NCBI RefSeq assembly: GCF_024171945.1
Contig: NZ_JAMTCR010000006.1
Span: 434,001 to 498,000, forward strand
Source: Actinokineospora globicatena
GTDB lineage: Bacteria; Actinomycetota; Actinomycetes; Mycobacteriales; Pseudonocardiaceae
Direction: 5' to 3'
DNA length: 64,000 nt
Positions 32,799 through 43,260 of this stretch are shown here, piece after piece. How positions within the stretch are numbered: position 1 is the first letter of the stretch; each line of letters opens with the position of its first letter. Below the pieces are notes generated by a model. It was not told where the DNA came from. It searched no databases and saw only the letters and a program-made list of their open reading frames with translations. The translations under genes and the position numbers were made by a program.

Positions 32799-33533
32799 TC
32801 AGGTGCTCGCGAGGTGGGCGAGTTCCACGATCCTGTCGTAGATGTCCAGCCCGGCGTAGGTCTTCCCTGCCCAGGTGGCGGCGGTGAACAGGACGTGCCG
32901 CTGCCCGTTGCGCAGTTTGAACAACAGTGATTCCAGGAACGACACAACCTGGACCTTGGCACGGGACTCCGGCCACGCCTCGGCGAGAGCGATCATTCTC
33001 GGGACGACAACATCGCCGTCCTCCACCAAGAAGGCGCCGGAAGTGGGCAACTTCTGGTCGAGTAGGTCGATGCCGCCGCGGAAGCCGACCCACACCAAGG
33101 TGGCGTCGCTGAAGTCGTTGCCCTCGAAACGATTGACCGTACGGCCGACAAGCCGAGCGTTCATCGGTGATATGGCTCCGGCGAAATTGGTCTCGCTGAT
33201 CCGCCCGGTGAACACGCAGTCGATGAACTCGACCGTATCGCATAGCCACTTGACCAGGCGGCTATCACGGAAAGTGCACCGCTCGAACCGGGCCACTCCG
33301 GGAGAGAGCGCGCCGATGTGCGCCCCGTCGAACGTGCAGTCCACGTACTCGGTGTCATCGACGCCCGCCCCGAAGCAGGCCTGGCGAATTCTGATCTTGT
33401 CGAACGAACATCGGTCGAACCGCGCCGCCAGCCCGTTGAAGTAGTCCAGATCGAGACCCGCGAAGGACTCCTCCACATGGGACCCGCTCAGACTCAGACT
33501 CTTCGCTGACGACACGATCCGACTCCTGTTCAT
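32799..33533 (-). CDS. Pentapeptide-repeat-like protein, candidate immunity protein for the RHS toxin
   Basis: 244 residues. The first 140 show beta-helix-like repeats spaced for pentapeptide folds (FDRCSFDKIRIRQACFGAGV, YVDCTFDGAHIGAL, FERCTFRDSRLV, FIDCVFTGRISETNFAGAI). The rest is alpha/beta. Its ATG overlaps the stop of the RHS toxin gene as ATGA, so it is made together with the toxin. Toxin-immunity pairs of polymorphic toxin systems are usually arranged like this, and pentapeptide proteins can mimic or shield DNA. The immunity role is inferred from position. Confidence 0.8.
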   Translation of the reverse strand: MNRSRIVSSAKSLSLSGSHVEESFAGLDLDYFNGLAARFDRCSFDKIRIRQACFGAGVDDTEYVDCTFDGAHIGALSPGVARFERCTFRDSRLVKWLCDTVEFIDCVFTGRISETNFAGAISPMNARLVGRTVNRFEGNDFSDATLVWVGFRGGIDLLDQKLPTSGAFLVEDGDVVVPRMIALAEAWPESRAKVQVVSFLESLLFKLRNGQRHVLFTAATWAGKTYAGLDIYDRIVELAHLAST

Positions 33534-36500
33534 CGCTGCGAGGCCATCGCACCCAGATTGTACGCGACGTAAGCCGTGTCCTTGTATGCGCCGCCTCGAT
33601 TGTAGTGAGCGGTGACCTGTCCACGAGTGGTCAGCTCGACATGGGAGTTGGTCTGCTTGTCGAAGAAGTCAGGACCACGAGATGCGCTGTAGGTGAACCG
33701 ATTGGGGAACATTCTGTCCAGCATCTTGCTGGTTGCTCTGTGCACCGCGGTTCCTGCGAACGCCCGGGTCAACCACGGCTTCGACCGCAAGGCCTGGGCC
33801 TCTTTGGGCGACAGGTTCTCGTCGATCAGGGACTCCATGGTGTTCTCGGTGAGGACCTTCTCGGTCGCCGAGCGAACGATGTCAGCGGACTCGAACTTCT
33901 TCTCGGACACGCCGATCGGCGCCGCGACGAAGACCGTGGTCGAGGCGATCTCGACTCCGATGTCGACGCAATTCGCCTGGTAGGACTTGCAGAGCTCCGC
34001 GTGCAGTTCCTCCCGCATGGCCTCCTGGATGTGCGACGGCGCGCCGTTGTCGTAGTCCAGGAGTTCGTCGTAGGTCTTGCCGTCGGCCACCCGCTTGGCC
34101 ACGTCGGCCTTGACCCGCTCCATGTCCTTCGCCCACGGGCGCGGCTTGGGCTTCGGGATCAGGGACCGCTGGGTCCACCGGTCGACCGCCGCCTGCCAAC
34201 GACCCCGCTGCGCGGGTTTCAACGCCGCCGCTGCCCCGGCGCTGATCGGGCGGGTGCCATCGGCCTGGTAGAGCACGTTGTCGTAGCCGTAGCGGTCGGA
34301 CGCGCACCCGCAGTCGGAGAACTCGCCGCCCGGGTCGCTCAGGGTGACGGGGTTGCCGTTGGCGTAGGCGTACCCGTTCATCTGCTGCGGGTCGGTGACG
34401 TCCAGGACCGGGTCGACCGAGATGAAGCGGCCGGTCGCCGCGTCGTACTCGCGCGCGCCGAGGTGGACCAGGCCCGTGCTGGCGTCTGTCGTGCCGTTGA
34501 CGAACGAGCGCTCGCCCGGCCACGCGGTCGGCGCGGTCCCGCGGCTGCCGCCGAACGGGAGGTACCGCTTGCGCTGGACGTCCAGGGTGACGGCGTCGAC
34601 CGCGAAGTGGCTCGTGCCGTGGTGGTCGGCGGAGAACCACGTGACACCGGCGGCGGTCCTGGCGCCGATGACGCGGTCGGCGAAGGTGTAGTAGCGGGTT
34701 CCCGTGACCGTGCCCGCGGCCCGGTTGCACCGCAGCTCGGTGTCGCCCAGGTACAGCGTCGTGTGGGTGGGGTCTCGCCGGAGCAGCCGCTCGCCCTCGG
34801 CGGTGTAGAGGAACGTCGTGGTCTGCCCACCGGCGGTGTCCGACGCGAGCGAGCCCTCGGCGTCCCAGGTCAGCGTGTGGCCCGGCTGGCCCGCCACGTT
34901 CCTCGTGAGGGTGTCACCGGTGTTGTTGTAGGTGAAGGTGTCGGTCGTGGTCGGCTGGCCGGTTTTGGCCGTGCTGACCTGGCTGAGGCTGGTCGTCCTC
35001 GGCTGGCCCGCGGCCGGGTAGGTGTAGGTCCTGGTCGTGTCACCACCGGAGGCGTGCTGCGTCTCGCCGGTCCGCTTGCCGATCGCGTCGTAGCTGTACG
35101 ACTGCCAGTACGGGGCCGGACCACCGAGCGCGGCCACGGTCGGGTTCGTCGCGCAGTTGTCCGCCGCGGGGGTCCAGGCCTCGGTGACCCGCTGCTGGCT
35201 GTCCTGCCGGAAGCACTGGATGTCCGACGGGAGCCCGATCGGCAGGTCGGCGATCCGCGTGACGTTGCCCGCCTCGTCGTAGGAGAAGTAGAGGTTCCCC
35301 TGGTTCAGCCCGGTGGCCTGGCGGTCGAGCCGCAGCTGCGACAACCGCCGCGTGCCGCGCTCGTAGTAGAAGGTCTGGGTGACCTTCTTGCCGGTCGCCG
35401 CCGTCGAGGTGATCAGCTGGCCGAGTTCCCCGACGTCGGTGTAGGTGGTCTGCTTGACGTAGCTGCTCGCGCCGGTGAGCGTGTCGGGGAGCCCCAGGGC
35501 GTTGTACCCGATCGCCACGGTCTCGCTCGGAAGTCCTCCGGCCGCGGGGTGGGCGAGGCTCTCGAGGCTCCCGTTGGGGCGGTAGGCGGCCGTGGTCGAG
35601 TAGGAGCCCGCGAGGGCGCCTTCCGCGGCGGGGATGGTGATGGTGGTACCGGTTGACCGGCCACCCGCGTCGTAGCCGTTGACCGTGGTCGTGTAGGCGT
35701 TCTGGTTGTCGTAGCGCGTGCTCGACGCGGCCATGCCGATGCCGTTGACCGCGGTGTCGTACGTCCACGCCGCCCGCTTGGTACCGGTCAACGAGCCTTC
35801 GTAGACGCCCGTCTTCCTCGAGAGCTTGTCGTACTCGTAGGCCAGGGTGACGTTGCGCGCGTCCGTCGAGGTGCTCAGCCGAGCGGCGTCGTCGAAGGCG
35901 TAGTTGGTCGTCCCCTTCGCGGGGTCTTCCTCCTTGGTCCTGAGGCCCCGCAGGTCGTAGGTGTTGCGCCACAGGTTGCCCGCCGGATCGGTGACCGTGG
36001 CCAGTTCCGAGGCGTGCGTGTAGGTGTAGCTCGTGCTCTGGTAGGTCCCGGTCGGGCCTGCGCCGAGGTAGTGCCGCAGCTCCGTCGTCTTGCCCCTGGC
36101 GTCGGTGATCGTCGTGGTCGGGGTGGCGCCCACCGGCGGGTCGACGTGGACGCGGTCACCGCCGTAGGTCGTGGTGGTCCGCCACTTCTCGGTGCCCATC
36201 TCCCGCAGGATCTCGGCCGTCTTGCGGCCGACCCCGTCGAACTCGGTCACCGTCTGGTTGGGGACGTCGTTGTCGTTGACCGGCGTGGCCAGCGTGATGT
36301 CGGCGGGGCCGCTGTTGAAGAACGGCCCGTTGGTCTTGAACGCCGATCCCCTGGCGTCGTAGTAGACCTCGCTGATGACTCGACCACCAGCGATGCCGGG
36401 CGACGGGGCCTGGGACTGGCGCGGCCGCAGGAGGCCGTCGTAGAAGGCGTAGGAGTAGGTGTAGCTGGTGCCGTCGGGCCGGAGGGACTTGGTGGTGACG

Positions 36501-39500
36501 TAGTTGGCCGCCCCGGTCTGCAGGACGTACTCGTACTCGGTGCTGGCACTCGAGGTGGTGGGCCTGCCCGGCAACCACACCTTGGACAGCCTGCCGAGGG
36601 CGTCGTACCGCACGTCGGTCCGCCGCGAGTTGGCGTCGTTGATCGACACTGGCGTGCCCCAGGCCGGTTCGACACCGGTCGTGATGGCGTGGCCGAGCGG
36701 GTTGGTGACCACCGTCTGGGTCACCGGTCCGCCCGTGGCCGGGGTGAACGCCATGGTGCTGCGCTCGCCCGCGGCGTCCCAGGACTCGACCGCACGACCG
36801 TACTGGTCGTGGGTCGCGCGGTCGCTGACGACGTAGGCGGGCGCGGACCCACCCCAGGACTTCGCGATCTCCGTCTTGGTGATGTTGCCCTTGGTCGGGG
36901 GCGTGCCGTGCGCCGTCGCGCCGTCGTAGTAGGTGCGCTTGTCGGAAACCAGATCCGCGGGGTAGGCGGCGGTCGCGGTGCAAGCGACGCCTAGGACCTC
37001 CTCGCGGCTCGGGTACGCGAGCAGCCCCGCGGTGGTGTTGGCCGCGTACGTCGTCTTCGTGCACAGGTCATCGGTCGTGGTCGCGGTGTCACCGAGGTCG
37101 GACACCGTCAACGGCTGACCGGTGGCGGCGTCGACGGTGGTGTCGACGCGGGTATTGCGCCACCCGCCCGCGGCGAGGGCGGTTCTGGTGCGGACGCTGG
37201 TGTTCGCGACAAGGTTTGCCGTGGTGGTGCCCCAGGGGCGGACGCTCGTGGCCTTGGCCGGGGAGATCCAGGGGTCGACCACGGTGGCCGATACGACCGT
37301 GTTGTCCGTGGCCGACTTGTAGGTCACCGTCTCGCGGACCGAACCCGCGAGCAGGTCCTTGTCCTCGATGGTGCCGCCACTGCCGTCGGCGACCCAGATG
37401 TCGCGGCGGGTGCCGTTGGCGAGTTTGTCGTCGTCCATGCCGCGCAGGTAGGTGGTGACCGAGCGGGTCTTGGTGACTGTGGAGTCGCCCACGATCGCGC
37501 CGACCTGGCCGTAGCCGCGCCACTGGGACCACGTCTTGCGGGAGGCGGGGACGAGGCCGTCCTCGTCGTCGTAGTGCCAGGCGGGGGTGCCGGGGTAGTC
37601 GTAGGTGGTGAGGACCGGGCGACCGCCGGAGGTGTTGTCGGACTCGGTGACGCTGGTGACCACGTACTTGTGGAACCAGTCCAGCAGTTGCGGCTGGCCG
37701 TCCGGGGTCCAGTAGACCGGGAAGCAGCGCTTGGTGTTGGAGTCCGGCGAGGCGGGCATCACGCCGTTGCGGCTGCACTCGGTGGCGGAGTACTGCACCG
37801 CGACCTGGCCGCCGGTCTCGTTGGCGATGGAGGAGATCCGGTAGCGCACCAGCGGCGGCAGCGTGTCGATGCCGTCGACGCGGTTGCTGAGCGGGATCTC
37901 GTTGAAGTTGACCTCCGGCACGGTCGCGGTGCCGCCGACCAGGCCGGTGTGCTTGATGGACTCCAGCCACAGCGCGGAGCTGGTGGTGTCGCCGGGGTCG
38001 AGGTAGCGGTGGTCGAGGGTCCAGGAGTCGACGTCGCGGTAGGCCGCGCCGCCCCACACCTGGGTGGTGATCTTGCTGAGCCGCTTCTGGGTCCAGAAGG
38101 TCGGCGAGACCTTGCCCGCGCAGGTGCCGCTCGCGCAGTTCTGGTCCCACGGCACGTCCGGCCAGTTCGACGGCGTCGCCGAGGTGCAGGTGGCGCCCGC
38201 GGTCACGCAGCGGTCGGCGGCGGTGAACTGCACGCGCATCGGGGCCTGCGCTGTGGTGACGGCGGTGTTGGTGCCGTAGTCGATGCGGTCGAGCCAACCG
38301 CCGCGGTGGTAGGTCGCGCCCGCCGAGGCGAGGTTGCGACCGTACAGGTTGGACTCGGTCTGGTAGGTGTAGACCGTGGTGTTGCCGTTGGGGTCGACGG
38401 TGTAGTCGAGGTTCCAGCGGTAGGCCTGCTGGCACCACGAGGTCGCGAACGACCCGGCGGCGTAGCAGTCCTCACCGGGGTTGTTGCCGAAGACCGGGAC
38501 GGTCCACACCGAGTTCGACGTCGCGCGGGTGCCGAAGTGGTACTGCGTCCCGTCGACGGTGGTGATGCGCCACGACTCGCCGTTGTTGTCGCCGTTGCCC
38601 GCGGTGGTTGTCTTCTCCACGCGCGAACCGTCGTCGTTCTTGAGCTTCCACACGCCGTCGGCGTCGTTGCGGATCAGCTCGCTGGCCTTGCCGCCCAACG
38701 TGACGAACGCGTTCTCGGCACCCCAGCACAGGTCACCGGTCTTGGTCTGGCCGTTGTTGCCGCCGAGGTCGTCGGAACAAGCTTTGTAGCGGCGTTCCAC
38801 GTGCCCACCGACGGGGAGGTCGAAGCCCTCACCGACCCAGGACGGCTGGTTGTTGGTCGACGACGTGCGTCCGTCCACACTGCCCGAGGAGTACGCCAAC
38901 GCGAGGTCCGGCGCGGCGCCGCCCAGCGTCGGCGGGACACGCATCGGGTAAGACCAGGTGAACTCGCCCGATGACCCGCCAGCCTTCCAGGTGGACGACG
39001 GTGCCAGCGCGCTGGCACCGAAGTCGCCACCACCGCCGGAGGGCCCGGCCAGCAACGCGTACATGCGGCCATCGGCGACACCGTCCGCGGCCACCGTCCC
39101 CGCCTTGGCGTCGTTCTTCGACGCCACCTCAGTCGGCGCGCACTCCGGTTTGTCCGGTGTGGACAGGGCGCACTCCGGCAGTCGGGCCAACCGCAGTCGC
39201 GATGCCCAGTCACCACCGAACGCCGAGCGGAACTGGCCGTAGTCGACTGAAACCCGCACGCCCGGCTTGGCCTGTCCACCATCCACTCGGAACGCGAGCG
39301 TCCCTGGCGACCTGGTCTCCACGGTGCGCACCCGGACCTTGCCCGGCGCGGCCAGGCCCGCCGTGGCCGCCCCCGGCCTGCTCACCGAAAGCGGCGACTG
39401 CGCCGCCTTGACCAGTCCAGTCGCCGCGCCGAGGTCCACCTCGGCGTCGACCCCGGTGGGCCACGCCACCGACGGGGCGGCGACCAAGGCGCGCTTGGGT

Positions 39501-39697
39501 GCGGAGTCGGTCTTGCGCGAGGCGTCGGCGGGACGCACCGGCACCGACTTCTCCCGCTGCGGGGCTGGGAGGGCGACCTCGCGGTCGCGCTCCGGCGCGG
39601 CGGTGGCGACCGACGCGGGCAACACCCCTGTCACCAGGGCGGCGATCGCCACCATCGTCGTCAGGCGTAACGAGGTCTTCCGCTGGGCTGCGGGCAT
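33530..39697 (-). CDS. Secreted RHS/YD-repeat polymorphic toxin
   Basis: 2055 residues from ATG 39697 (GGGAGATC upstream); the extra 51 codons of open frame to 39850 lack a start signal. A Sec-type signal peptide (SLRLTTMVAIAALVTGVLPA) leads a long shell of YD repeats. The RHS core ends near residue 1797: YLPFGGSRG, GLVHLGAREYDAATGRFISV, DPVLD, then NGYAYANGNPVTLSDPGGEF. The variable last 258 residues form the toxin tip. It contains SASRGPDFFD and HVELTTRGQVT, a D...ExT pattern like PD-(D/E)xK nuclease toxins, so DNA or RNA cleavage is a reasonable guess. It follows the FG-GAP gene by 53 bases and overlaps the candidate immunity gene. Confidence 0.88.
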   Translation of the reverse strand: MPAAQRKTSLRLTTMVAIAALVTGVLPASVATAAPERDREVALPAPQREKSVPVRPADASRKTDSAPKRALVAAPSVAWPTGVDAEVDLGAATGLVKAAQSPLSVSRPGAATAGLAAPGKVRVRTVETRSPGTLAFRVDGGQAKPGVRVSVDYGQFRSAFGGDWASRLRLARLPECALSTPDKPECAPTEVASKNDAKAGTVAADGVADGRMYALLAGPSGGGGDFGASALAPSSTWKAGGSSGEFTWSYPMRVPPTLGGAAPDLALAYSSGSVDGRTSSTNNQPSWVGEGFDLPVGGHVERRYKACSDDLGGNNGQTKTGDLCWGAENAFVTLGGKASELIRNDADGVWKLKNDDGSRVEKTTTAGNGDNNGESWRITTVDGTQYHFGTRATSNSVWTVPVFGNNPGEDCYAAGSFATSWCQQAYRWNLDYTVDPNGNTTVYTYQTESNLYGRNLASAGATYHRGGWLDRIDYGTNTAVTTAQAPMRVQFTAADRCVTAGATCTSATPSNWPDVPWDQNCASGTCAGKVSPTFWTQKRLSKITTQVWGGAAYRDVDSWTLDHRYLDPGDTTSSALWLESIKHTGLVGGTATVPEVNFNEIPLSNRVDGIDTLPPLVRYRISSIANETGGQVAVQYSATECSRNGVMPASPDSNTKRCFPVYWTPDGQPQLLDWFHKYVVTSVTESDNTSGGRPVLTTYDYPGTPAWHYDDEDGLVPASRKTWSQWRGYGQVGAIVGDSTVTKTRSVTTYLRGMDDDKLANGTRRDIWVADGSGGTIEDKDLLAGSVRETVTYKSATDNTVVSATVVDPWISPAKATSVRPWGTTTANLVANTSVRTRTALAAGGWRNTRVDTTVDAATGQPLTVSDLGDTATTTDDLCTKTTYAANTTAGLLAYPSREEVLGVACTATAAYPADLVSDKRTYYDGATAHGTPPTKGNITKTEIAKSWGGSAPAYVVSDRATHDQYGRAVESWDAAGERSTMAFTPATGGPVTQTVVTNPLGHAITTGVEPAWGTPVSINDANSRRTDVRYDALGRLSKVWLPGRPTTSSASTEYEYVLQTGAANYVTTKSLRPDGTSYTYSYAFYDGLLRPRQSQAPSPGIAGGRVISEVYYDARGSAFKTNGPFFNSGPADITLATPVNDNDVPNQTVTEFDGVGRKTAEILREMGTEKWRTTTTYGGDRVHVDPPVGATPTTTITDARGKTTELRHYLGAGPTGTYQSTSYTYTHASELATVTDPAGNLWRNTYDLRGLRTKEEDPAKGTTNYAFDDAARLSTSTDARNVTLAYEYDKLSRKTGVYEGSLTGTKRAAWTYDTAVNGIGMAASSTRYDNQNAYTTTVNGYDAGGRSTGTTITIPAAEGALAGSYSTTAAYRPNGSLESLAHPAAGGLPSETVAIGYNALGLPDTLTGASSYVKQTTYTDVGELGQLITSTAATGKKVTQTFYYERGTRRLSQLRLDRQATGLNQGNLYFSYDEAGNVTRIADLPIGLPSDIQCFRQDSQQRVTEAWTPAADNCATNPTVAALGGPAPYWQSYSYDAIGKRTGETQHASGGDTTRTYTYPAAGQPRTTSLSQVSTAKTGQPTTTDTFTYNNTGDTLTRNVAGQPGHTLTWDAEGSLASDTAGGQTTTFLYTAEGERLLRRDPTHTTLYLGDTELRCNRAAGTVTGTRYYTFADRVIGARTAAGVTWFSADHHGTSHFAVDAVTLDVQRKRYLPFGGSRGTAPTAWPGERSFVNGTTDASTGLVHLGAREYDAATGRFISVDPVLDVTDPQQMNGYAYANGNPVTLSDPGGEFSDCGCASDRYGYDNVLYQADGTRPISAGAAAALKPAQRGRWQAAVDRWTQRSLIPKPKPRPWAKDMERVKADVAKRVADGKTYDELLDYDNGAPSHIQEAMREELHAELCKSYQANCVDIGVEIASTTVFVAAPIGVSEKKFESADIVRSATEKVLTENTMESLIDENLSPKEAQALRSKPWLTRAFAGTAVHRATSKMLDRMFPNRFTYSASRGPDFFDKQTNSHVELTTRGQVTAHYNRGGAYKDTAYVAYNLGAMASQR

Positions 39698-39750
39698 GAC
39701 TGATCTCCCCGAGTGCCGGAGTTGGCTGTGTGGAAGGAAAGAGCGGTGGG

Positions 39751-42700
39751 TCAGAAGAACCGGGCGCGGGTGGCGTCGAGTCCGTTGTCGCCGCTGTTCC
39801 ACTTCTCCAGGGGCGCGCCGAAAGCAGACCCGGAGGAGTAGTGCAACCACAGCGCGGTGCGCCGGTTCGCGTACTGGTAGGCGAAGCCGATGTCGCCGTC
39901 ACCATCGCCGTCGAAGTCACCCGCGAAGGGCTGCATCCACGCCCATTCGGCGTTACCAGGCGGGTTGTTCCACCAGATGGTGGGCGCCAGCGTTCCGGTG
40001 GCGGTCGACTTGAAGGTGAAGACGCTGTACGTGGCGTTGTAGTAGTTGTAGAACGCCACCAGGTCCTCCTTGCCGTCGCCGTTGGCGTCGGTCACGAGGT
40101 ACTTGGCCCGCCCCATGTCCCAGCCGTTGACGCCGCTGTCCCAGACGAGGGTGCCGCCGCCGAGCGCGGTACCGGTCGAGTAGTGGAACCAGAGCTTGGT
40201 CCGCGCGCTGCCGTAGTCGTAGGTGTAGCCGACGTCGTCCTTGCCGTCGCCGTTGAAGTCGCCGGAGAAGACGTTCAGGTAAGCCCAGTCCGCGTAGCCC
40301 GCGGGGTTGTTCCACCAGATCGTGGGCGCCTGCGCACCGGTCGCGGTGCTGAGGAACGTCCAGATCGAGTAGGTGGAGTTGAAGTAGTTGTAGACCGCGA
40401 TGACGTCGTCCTTGCCGTCGCCGTTGACGTCGCCGATCGTGGCCTTGACCCGGTTGAGGTCCCACTGGCCGGGACCGCTGTCCCAGGCCGGACCGGACGG
40501 CGAGGAGTACCCGAGGCCGTTGCCGTAGAACACCCACAGCGTCACCCGGTAGCCGCCGTCGTCTCGCAACACCAGCAGGTCGCTGCGGCCGTCGCCGTTC
40601 GCGTCGCCTTCCAGGACCCTGGTGCGGTCGGGCAGGAACGCCGTGTTCGGGCCGCTGTACCAGCTCTGCGTCACGGGGTAGAGGCCCGCGCCGGAGGAGG
40701 CGAAGGTCAGGAAGTCGGACTCGTCGCTGTCGAGCTGGCGCATGGCGGCCACGTCGGCCAGGCCGTCCCCGTTGACGTCGTGCTTGACGTGCGGGGTCGG
40801 CATCGGCTCATCGGGGTAGAACGGGTACGCCCGGTAGGTGTCGGACCTGTTGCCCGCCTTGTCGACGCTGTAGACGTACATCGTCAGCAAGGTGCTCGAC
40901 GGCGCCACCACCGGCACCGTGGCCGGACGCCCGGTACCCGCACCCGCGGCCACGAAGTACGTCGTGTTCTCCGTCAACCCGTACCGGTAGCCCCACACGT
41001 CCGGATCCGCTGAGGTGAAGGTGAACTCGCCCCGCAGCCCCGCCGAGATACCCAGGTCGTTCTCCGGGAACGACGAGGAACTCACGCCCGGGACAGCGGT
41101 GGGCTTCGAGGTGTCGTACCCGAACTCGCAGAACCCGCTCCACGGACCGAACACCCGGCCGTCGGCACCACGGACCCGCCACTTGTAGACAGTCCCGTTC
41201 ACCAGCCCCGAGGTCGGTACCACCGCGGAGAACCTGGTCCCGGAGGCCAGGAACGGCGTCACGTAGCCACCCACCGCGGTGCCGTCGAGCTTGACCCACT
41301 CGTACTGCAGCTGCACGTTCGCGCTGTCCGGATCGGTCCCCGTGGCGAACAGCGTCGGCGAGGTGTTCGTCACCGGTCGGTCGACGCCCGAGGCACACGG
41401 CAGGTTGATGTCGCCGTAGAGGTTGGCCGGGGTGTCGGGCGGCGAGTTGTACTCGATCACCAGCTTCGGGTCCGAGCTGAACTTCTTCCACGACTGCGTG
41501 TTCAGCGCGTCTTCCACGGCCACGGGGGCCTGCAACGACAACACGGTGTTCGGGTAGTTGTTCGCCGCGGCCTCCACCACGGCCGACTTCGCGTCGAACT
41601 CCACGATCCCCGGCGCGCAGTCGCCCGTCCCGCCGGACTTCTTGGCCGCGGTCACCGACGTGATGAGCCGCCGCCACGGCTGGTTGTTCCACGTCGTCGC
41701 GGGTCCGATGTCACCACCGGCCCACAACTGCGTCTCCGTCTTCGTGCAGGTCCAGCTGTGGTACATGTTCGTGCGGAACGTCGCGCTGATGATGTCCTTG
41801 CCGTTGACCGCGCTCGTGCCCATCCGGAAGTACGCCCGCTGTGTCGTGCCGTCGGTGGACTCGTAACCCGAGTTGGTCCCCACCTCGCGCGCGTAGGACC
41901 AGTACGACTGGGTGGGGAACTTCTTGTTCACGTACGTCCACGCCCACGTGTCCGCGGTGAACCACGGGTCGATCGACACCGGGTACACCGTGTCCGGGGC
42001 GGTGAGCACCGCCGCGTCCGGGACGACCGCGAGTTCGGCGCCGTCGAGCCGCACCGGCATCGCCGCCTCCTTGCGCGAGGGGGTTCCCTCCGCGGAGATC
42101 GCGGCCCCGCGTGCGGCGGGACGGGTGTCGGACGAGTCCCACATCACCGGAGTGCCCGCCGCGAACACGACCGCGCCCGAACCGTCCACAGCGGATACCG
42201 CACCCGAACCGCCCTCCTGGCGCAACCGCAGGCCGGAAGTGCTGTACCGGTAACGAAGCGCCGCCAGCTCGGGGTTCGCCGCCGCGGCGCGGTCCTTCAC
42301 CACGACCAGCAACCGCGCGCCGCCCGCCTCCGCCCGCAGCTGCAGGTCCACGCCCTTCAACACCTCGGGATAGGTCGCCGTGTCACCGGAGAGCACCGGC
42401 GCAGGCAGCACACCCGGCCACGACAAGGCCATCCGCTTGCCGTTGCGGGTGAACGCCATCAACGGCGTCGTGCCACCGGGCGAGAAGCTCACGTCGACCG
42501 CGGTGGCACCCGCGACGACCCGACCACCCTCGAGCCGCAGGGACGTGTCGATGTCGACCCACGCCCCGTTCTTCTTGGTCCGCACCGGCTTCCCGGTCTG
42601 TTCCAAGGTCAACGACCCCGACGGATTCACGAACACCTGCGCCGACTCCGACCGCTGGTCGAGAACCTCGACCCGCTTGCCCGAAGTCCGCGCGGCCGCT

Positions 42701-42852
42701 CGAGCGGCCGATTCCGTAGCCGCCTCAGTGACCGCTACCGCCGGTTGCGAGGGTCGCTGCGCGGCGGCGGGAACCACCGGGAGCACGACCATCGCGGTGC
42801 TGAGCGCGCACGCGAGCACGCCAAGTCTTCCAAGCACGGATACCCCATCCAT
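39751..42852 (-). CDS. Secreted FG-GAP/VCBS and DNRLRE-domain protein, partner of the RHS toxin
   Basis: 1033 residues with a signal peptide (LACALSTAMVVLPVVPAAA). After a region typical of RHS-associated shells (VFVNPSGSLTLEQTGKPVRT, KGVDLQLRAEAGG) comes a DNRLRE-like domain, a fibronectin-like domain (PDTPANLYGDINL; QLQYEWVKLDG), and at least six FG-GAP repeats, each with a DxNxDG calcium loop (DVNGDGLADV, DANGDGRSDL, DVNGDGKDDV, DFNGDGKDDV, DANGDGKEDL, DFDGDGDGDI). Actinomycetes often encode such a protein directly before an RHS gene; it may form part of the shell or a surface anchor. GGGGAG precedes the start. Probably the first gene of the toxin operon. Confidence 0.85.
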   Translation of the reverse strand: MDGVSVLGRLGVLACALSTAMVVLPVVPAAAQRPSQPAVAVTEAATESAARAAARTSGKRVEVLDQRSESAQVFVNPSGSLTLEQTGKPVRTKKNGAWVDIDTSLRLEGGRVVAGATAVDVSFSPGGTTPLMAFTRNGKRMALSWPGVLPAPVLSGDTATYPEVLKGVDLQLRAEAGGARLLVVVKDRAAAANPELAALRYRYSTSGLRLRQEGGSGAVSAVDGSGAVVFAAGTPVMWDSSDTRPAARGAAISAEGTPSRKEAAMPVRLDGAELAVVPDAAVLTAPDTVYPVSIDPWFTADTWAWTYVNKKFPTQSYWSYAREVGTNSGYESTDGTTQRAYFRMGTSAVNGKDIISATFRTNMYHSWTCTKTETQLWAGGDIGPATTWNNQPWRRLITSVTAAKKSGGTGDCAPGIVEFDAKSAVVEAAANNYPNTVLSLQAPVAVEDALNTQSWKKFSSDPKLVIEYNSPPDTPANLYGDINLPCASGVDRPVTNTSPTLFATGTDPDSANVQLQYEWVKLDGTAVGGYVTPFLASGTRFSAVVPTSGLVNGTVYKWRVRGADGRVFGPWSGFCEFGYDTSKPTAVPGVSSSSFPENDLGISAGLRGEFTFTSADPDVWGYRYGLTENTTYFVAAGAGTGRPATVPVVAPSSTLLTMYVYSVDKAGNRSDTYRAYPFYPDEPMPTPHVKHDVNGDGLADVAAMRQLDSDESDFLTFASSGAGLYPVTQSWYSGPNTAFLPDRTRVLEGDANGDGRSDLLVLRDDGGYRVTLWVFYGNGLGYSSPSGPAWDSGPGQWDLNRVKATIGDVNGDGKDDVIAVYNYFNSTYSIWTFLSTATGAQAPTIWWNNPAGYADWAYLNVFSGDFNGDGKDDVGYTYDYGSARTKLWFHYSTGTALGGGTLVWDSGVNGWDMGRAKYLVTDANGDGKEDLVAFYNYYNATYSVFTFKSTATGTLAPTIWWNNPPGNAEWAWMQPFAGDFDGDGDGDIGFAYQYANRRTALWLHYSSGSAFGAPLEKWNSGDNGLDATRARFF

Positions 42853-43260
42853 TCACCACGCGCTCCCCAGAAGCGCGACCCCAGTTGACGCACACGGGAC
42901 TATGCAGCCTGGGTAGATCGACAACAAGGGGCTGTTCAGCCCAACAGGCTCGGTAAACTCCTGATCATGGCGCCGGATGGCGAGAAAACGACCAACAGGG
43001 AATGTGTCCTGCGGGTGAGGCGCACACCGGCGCATCATCAACAAGGAACCGGACCTGGGGATCCTCCGGTGGCGCGCTCCGACGAGCGAGGGGGTGTCTC
43101 CCGCCGGTGGACGGCGGTCAGCATCTCGCCAACCGATCCGCTATGAGGGGCAGAACACAGCGGTGACCCGCGCCACCCACGATCCGTGACTACCTCCGCG
43201 CCCCGGAAGTCGGCTTGCGGAACCGCTGTTCGGTCCTGTCCCAGTCCCGCTGGCGAGTCC
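42853..43260. other. Promoter region of the toxin operon plus non-coding DNA
   Basis: The minus-strand toxin operon should start here. No gene is supported. The sequence next to the excisionase relic may include further AICE remnants that I cannot identify. Confidence 0.4.

Noticed and set aside
33605-35656. 683-codon plus-strand frame inside the RHS gene
   Set aside because: Antisense shadow of the YD-repeat coding region; Gly/Val/Arg-rich with no domain.
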